DNA from: JBEVMS01 sp040508515
GTDB lineage: Bacteria; Pseudomonadota; Gammaproteobacteria; Xanthomonadales; Rhodanobacteraceae
DNA: 8,961 bases
Assembly: GCA_040508515.1 (NCBI GenBank)
Contig: JBEVMS010000116.1
Coordinates: 1-8,961, forward strand
Direction of reading: 5' to 3'
Numbering within the stretch: the stretch's first letter is position 1; the number at the start of each line of letters is the position of its first letter. The notes below the pieces were generated by a model. It made no database searches. It saw only the letters and a program-made list of their open reading frames with translations, and was not told where the DNA came from. A program made the position numbers and the translations under genes. Shown one piece after another: positions 5,720-8,961 of the stretch.

Positions 5720-6406
5720 ATGACCACGCTGATCGAGCTACGCGACCTTTCCAAGGTCTATACACGCGGCAAGCAGAAGGTGGAGGTGTTGCACGGCGTG
5801 GAACTGGATATCGCCGAGGGCGACTTCCTGGCGCTGATGGGACCGTCCGGTTCGGGCAAGACCACCTTGCTCAATCTGATCGGCGGGTTGGATACGCCCA
5901 GCGGCGGTTCGATCAGCGTGCAGGGGCAGCGCATCGACCAGTTGCACGGCGGTGCGCTGGCACGTTGGCGCGCCGCGCACGTGGGCTTCGTCTTCCAGTT
6001 CTACAACCTGATGCCGATGCTCAGCGCGCAGCGCAATGTCGAGCTGCCGCTGTTGCTGACCAAACTCTCGGCGGCACATCGCAAGCGTAACGCGACCATC
6101 GCCTTGGAGCTGGTCGGGCTGGCCGATCGCGCCACGCACAAGCCGAGTGAGTTGTCCGGCGGCCAACAGCAGCGTGTGGCGATCGCGCGGGCGATCGTCT
6201 CCGATCCGACCTTGCTGGTTTGCGACGAGCCGACCGGCGATCTGGATCGCCAATCCGCCGAGGAGATTCTGGGCCTGTTGCGCGCGCTCAACCGCGAGCA
6301 CGGCAAGACCATCGTGATGGTCACCCACGATCCCAAGGCGGCCGAATACGCCAACCACATCCTGCATCTGGACAAGGGCTCGCTGGTCGAGCAAGCCAGC
6401 GCCTGA
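5720..6406 (+). CDS. ABC transporter ATP-binding protein, LolD/MacB type
   Basis: The ATPase that powers the exporter from the cytoplasmic face. All nucleotide-binding motifs are intact in the 228-residue protein: Walker A GPSGSGKTT (41-49), Q-loop Gln93, signature LSGGQQQR (145-152), Walker B LLVCDE with catalytic Glu170, D-loop (GDLD) and H-loop His203. The spacing, the VFQFYNLMPMLSAQRNVELP stretch and the length (LolD about 230) place it in the LolD/MacB/FtsE branch that pairs with FtsX-fold permeases. Such proteins act by mechanotransmission and not by classical substrate passage. A stand-alone ATPase (not fused as in E. coli MacB) fits the two separate permease genes that follow. The ATG at 5720 has GAGGAA seven bases upstream, and the stop is 11 bases before the first permease. 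Confidence 0.96.
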   Translation: MTTLIELRDLSKVYTRGKQKVEVLHGVELDIAEGDFLALMGPSGSGKTTLLNLIGGLDTPSGGSISVQGQRIDQLHGGALARWRAAHVGFVFQFYNLMPMLSAQRNVELPLLLTKLSAAHRKRNATIALELVGLADRATHKPSELSGGQQQRVAIARAIVSDPTLLVCDEPTGDLDRQSAEEILGLLRALNREHGKTIVMVTHDPKAAEYANHILHLDKGSLVEQASA

Positions 6407-6417
6407 GGAGGGTCGCG

Positions 6418-7584
6418 ATGAAATACCTACATCTGATTTGGGCGGCGCTGTTCCGGCGCAAGACCCGCACCATCCTCACGCTGGTTTCGATCATCACCGC
6501 GTTTTTGCTGTTTGGCATGCTCGACGCGGTGCGCAGCTCGTTCAACCAGGCCGGGCAGAGCGCCAATGGCGCGCAGCGCCTCCAGACCGGTTCGCGGCTC
6601 TCCTTCATCCAGCCCTTGCCGCAGGCGCTGGGCGCGCAGATCGCACAGGTGCCGGGGGTCAAGATGGTCACCTACGCCAACTGGTTCGGTGGCGCCTATC
6701 AGGATCCGCACAACCAGGTTTTCAGCTTTGCGGTGGCGCCGAACTACGTCGATCTCTATCCGGAGATCGACGTCAGCGCCGCCGAGCGCAAGGCCTTCGA
6801 CGCCACCCGCACCGGCGCGCTGGTCGGCGAAAAACTCGCCGCGCGGTTTGGTTGGAAAGTCGGCGACAAAATTCCCCTGCAGTCGACGATTTTCCCCAAT
6901 CGCCAGGGTGACAAGAACTGGAGTTTCGACATCGTCGGCATCATGCATTCGAAGGATAAGAAAGCCGGCGGTTTCTACGATCAATTGTTCCTGCTGCACT
7001 GGAAATATTTCGACGAGACTACGCCCTACAACCGTGGTCAGGCCGGTTGGTATGTAACGCGGGTGGCCGACGTGAATCAGGCCGATCAGGTGGCCAAGGC
7101 GATCGACGCGCTGTCGGCCAATTCGGACCACGAAACGCGCACCCAGACCGAGCAGGCGGCGACCGCCAGCTGGATGAAGCAGTTGGCCGATATTGGCCTG
7201 ATCGTCGGCTCGATCATGGGCGCGGTGTTCTTCACTCTGTTGCTGCTCTCGGGCAACACCATGATGCAGGCCGTGCGCGAGCGCACCGGCGAGCTGGCGG
7301 TGCTCAAGACGATCGGCTTCAGCAACGCCAGCGTGCTGGCGATGGTATTGGCCGAATCGGTGCTGCTGGTGATGCTCGGCGGCGTGATCGGGCTGGGCCT
7401 GGCTGCGTTGGTGATTCCGATGGTCGGCGCTGGCAGCGGCGGCATGCTCAACCTGCCGGGCGTGGGCGCCAACAGCTGGCTGCTGGGGATGGTCTTGATG
7501 ATCGTGATCGGGCTGCTGGTCGGGTTGTTGCCGGCGTTGCGTGCGATGCGCCTGAACATCGTCGATGCCCTGGCCGGGCGCTAA
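6418..7584 (+). CDS. ABC transporter permease, FtsX/MacB type (first of two)
   Basis: A 388-residue inner-membrane permease. The first membrane helix is about 15-35 (after LFRRKTRT, a positive cytoplasmic start typical of MacB permeases). A large periplasmic domain of about 220 residues (36-255) follows, and then three membrane helices (about 257-279, 303-335, 352-375). Before the second of these, the cytoplasmic loop VRERTGELAVLKTIGFSN is the hallmark FtsX coupling element that contacts the ATPase. It ends with the short cytoplasmic tail MRLNIVDALAGR. The frame is open upstream into the ATPase gene, but the ATG at 6418 has GGAGGG just ahead and gives the family N-terminus. The next permease begins 11 bases after its stop. 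Expected to pair with that permease as a heterodimer; substrate unknown. Confidence 0.93.
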   Translation: MKYLHLIWAALFRRKTRTILTLVSIITAFLLFGMLDAVRSSFNQAGQSANGAQRLQTGSRLSFIQPLPQALGAQIAQVPGVKMVTYANWFGGAYQDPHNQVFSFAVAPNYVDLYPEIDVSAAERKAFDATRTGALVGEKLAARFGWKVGDKIPLQSTIFPNRQGDKNWSFDIVGIMHSKDKKAGGFYDQLFLLHWKYFDETTPYNRGQAGWYVTRVADVNQADQVAKAIDALSANSDHETRTQTEQAATASWMKQLADIGLIVGSIMGAVFFTLLLLSGNTMMQAVRERTGELAVLKTIGFSNASVLAMVLAESVLLVMLGGVIGLGLAALVIPMVGAGSGGMLNLPGVGANSWLLGMVLMIVIGLLVGLLPALRAMRLNIVDALAGR

Positions 7585-7595
7585 AGGAGAACGCC

Positions 7596-8912
7596 ATGCG
7601 TGTAGTGATCAATATCGGCTTGGTGCTGTTGCTGGCGGTGGTGCTGGTGGCCTGGGTGATGCTGCCGTGGCAGGGCGCGCTGGTGCTGGCGTTGGCGCTG
7701 GCCGTCTGGATGGGGATGACCCGGCGTGGTCGGCAGGCCGCCTCGGTGACCCTGGTGGGCATTAGCACCTTGCGCCAGCGCTTGGGTTCGGTGTCAGTGA
7801 TCGTGATCGGTATCGCCGGCGTGGTCGGTGTGCTGGTGGCGTTATTGGCGATGGGCGAAGGCTATAGCCAGACGCTGCGCAAGACCGGCAGCGCCGACAC
7901 CGCGATCGTCATGCGCGGTTCCTCGGCGGCAGAGGTGATGTCGGTGCTCGATCGCGACAGCATCACGCTGATCCCGCAGGCGGAGGGCATCGCCAAAGAC
8001 GGCACCGGCAAACCGCTAGCCTCGGCCGAGTTGGTTGTCGCCGCCAACCTGCCGATCAAGGGCGGGACGCCGGATGACGAAGGCAGCGTGCAACTGCGCG
8101 GTGTCGGCGAGCAGGCCTGGGCGGTGCGTCCGCAGGTGAGGATCATTGAGGGTCGCAACTTCAAGCCTGGCATGCGCGAGTTGATCGTCGGCACCGGTGC
8201 GGCCAGGCAGTTCGCCGGGCTGGTGCCGGGGCGGACGATTCGCCTGGGCAACCAGGCCTGGAACGTGGTGGGCGTGTTCTCCGCCGACAATGCGATGGAT
8301 TCGGAAATCTGGGGCGATGCCAGCGTGGTCGCTGACACTTACCGCCGCGGCGGCAGTCGCGCCTCGGTCACCGTGAAACTCGCCGATCCGGCCGCCTTCG
8401 ACGTTTTCAAGTCGACGCTTGAGGCCAATCCGCAACTCAAAGTGGACGTCCAAACGACGCTGGCTTATTTCAACAAGCAATCCGAGGGCACCGCCAAGGT
8501 GATCCGCGTGATGGGCATCGTGGTCGGCGTGATCATGGCGATCGGCGCGATGTTCGGTGCCCTCAACACCATGTTCGCCGCCGTCGCGGCGCGCGCACGC
8601 GAGATCGCCACCTTGCGCGCGATCGGCTTTCGCGGCGTGGCGGTGGTGGTGGCGGTGATGCTGGAGACGATGCTGCTGGCCTTGCTCGGCGGTCTGCTCG
8701 GCGGCTTGCTGGCGTGGCTGCTGTTCAACGGCTACAGCGCTTCCACGCTGGCCGCCGGCACGGTCGGTCAACTCAGTTTCCAGCTCAAGGTCAGTGGCGA
8801 ACTGCTGTGGACCGGGCTCAAATGGGCGCTGGCGATCGGCTTTATCGGCGGTGTGTTTCCGGCGGTGCGCGCGGCGCGTCTGCCGGTGACGGTGGCGCTG
8901 CGCGAGCTGTGA
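7596..8912 (+). CDS. ABC transporter permease, FtsX/MacB type (second), with two extra N-terminal membrane segments
   Basis: A 438-residue permease, the partner of the preceding one. It begins with two closely spaced hydrophobic stretches (about 5-23 and 26-41) not present in the usual four-helix MacB plan. Then come the polar TRRGRQ segment and the standard first helix (about 66-86), a periplasmic domain (about 88-300), and helices at about 302-325, 346-378 and 405-425. The coupling element is AARAREIATLRAIGFRG (330-346), and the end FPAVRAARLPVTVALREL is typical of the family. It differs clearly from its neighbour in sequence and length, so it is not a recent tandem copy. AAAGGAGA at 7583-7590 precedes the ATG at 7596, overlapping the TAA of the previous gene. 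Only 49 bases follow to the window's end, without a visible terminator, so further operon genes (such as an outer-membrane factor) could lie outside. Confidence 0.92.
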   Translation: MRVVINIGLVLLLAVVLVAWVMLPWQGALVLALALAVWMGMTRRGRQAASVTLVGISTLRQRLGSVSVIVIGIAGVVGVLVALLAMGEGYSQTLRKTGSADTAIVMRGSSAAEVMSVLDRDSITLIPQAEGIAKDGTGKPLASAELVVAANLPIKGGTPDDEGSVQLRGVGEQAWAVRPQVRIIEGRNFKPGMRELIVGTGAARQFAGLVPGRTIRLGNQAWNVVGVFSADNAMDSEIWGDASVVADTYRRGGSRASVTVKLADPAAFDVFKSTLEANPQLKVDVQTTLAYFNKQSEGTAKVIRVMGIVVGVIMAIGAMFGALNTMFAAVAARAREIATLRAIGFRGVAVVVAVMLETMLLALLGGLLGGLLAWLLFNGYSASTLAAGTVGQLSFQLKVSGELLWTGLKWALAIGFIGGVFPAVRAARLPVTVALREL

Positions 8913-8961
8913 TCTGCGTGCTCCGCGCCGCCACGTAGCAAGTTGTTGTCGATCTGGGATG

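Noticed and set aside
4501..6090. Long open plus-strand frame of 529 codons overlapping the adaptor and ATPase genes
   Set aside because: It is a Gly/Arg/Ala-rich shadow in another frame; the overlapped genes have full family motifs and good ribosome sites.
6220..7584. Longer first permease starting inside the ATPase gene
   Set aside because: The extension is an out-of-frame shadow of the ATPase; the ATG at 6418 has a strong ribosome site and the family N-terminus.
1..8961. CRISPR arrays, tRNA or rRNA genes, transposases, phage or toxin-antitoxin genes
   Set aside because: No regularly spaced repeats, no RNA-gene structure and no matching protein motifs were seen on either strand.

Overview
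The window is GC-rich, densely coded chromosomal DNA from a proteobacterium. The glutaredoxin-type arsenate reductase, the MscL close to the Escherichia coli form and the MacA/LolD-like transporter point to Gammaproteobacteria. A Xanthomonadales/Rhodanobacteraceae-type genome is my guess from overall flavour, not something the sequence proves. I see no tRNA, rRNA, CRISPR array, insertion sequence or phage gene.

Left part (1-1144): a minus-strand arsR-arsC pair for arsenic resistance, with a perfect inverted repeat over the arsR start codon that looks like the autoregulatory operator. arsC ends at the left edge, so any efflux gene (arsB/acr3) would lie outside. About 340 bases of apparently gene-free DNA follow, ending in a likely terminator for the next gene.

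Middle part (1145-4252), all minus strand: a soluble chemoreceptor with two near-duplicate PAS domains and a short signalling domain; a roughly 600-base stretch with no intact gene but with traces of a frame-broken one; the mechanosensitive channel gene mscL; and a fumarylacetoacetate-hydrolase-family enzyme 72 bases upstream of mscL, perhaps co-transcribed with it.

Right part (4253-8961): a divergent intergenic region carrying a perfect 12-base palindrome, then a plus-strand four-gene operon. It encodes a membrane-anchored periplasmic adaptor (MacA/HlyD type), a LolD/MacB-type ABC ATPase and two different FtsX/MacB-type permeases. Together they should form a tripartite ABC exporter with a heterodimeric membrane part, working with an outer-membrane TolC-like channel encoded elsewhere. 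The substrate cannot be told from the sequence.

I found no clear undescribed system. The points most worth a second look are the altered hairpin tip and missing adaptation region of the chemoreceptor, the frame-broken remnant next to mscL, the two extra N-terminal membrane segments of the second permease, and three perfect inverted repeats at likely control positions.
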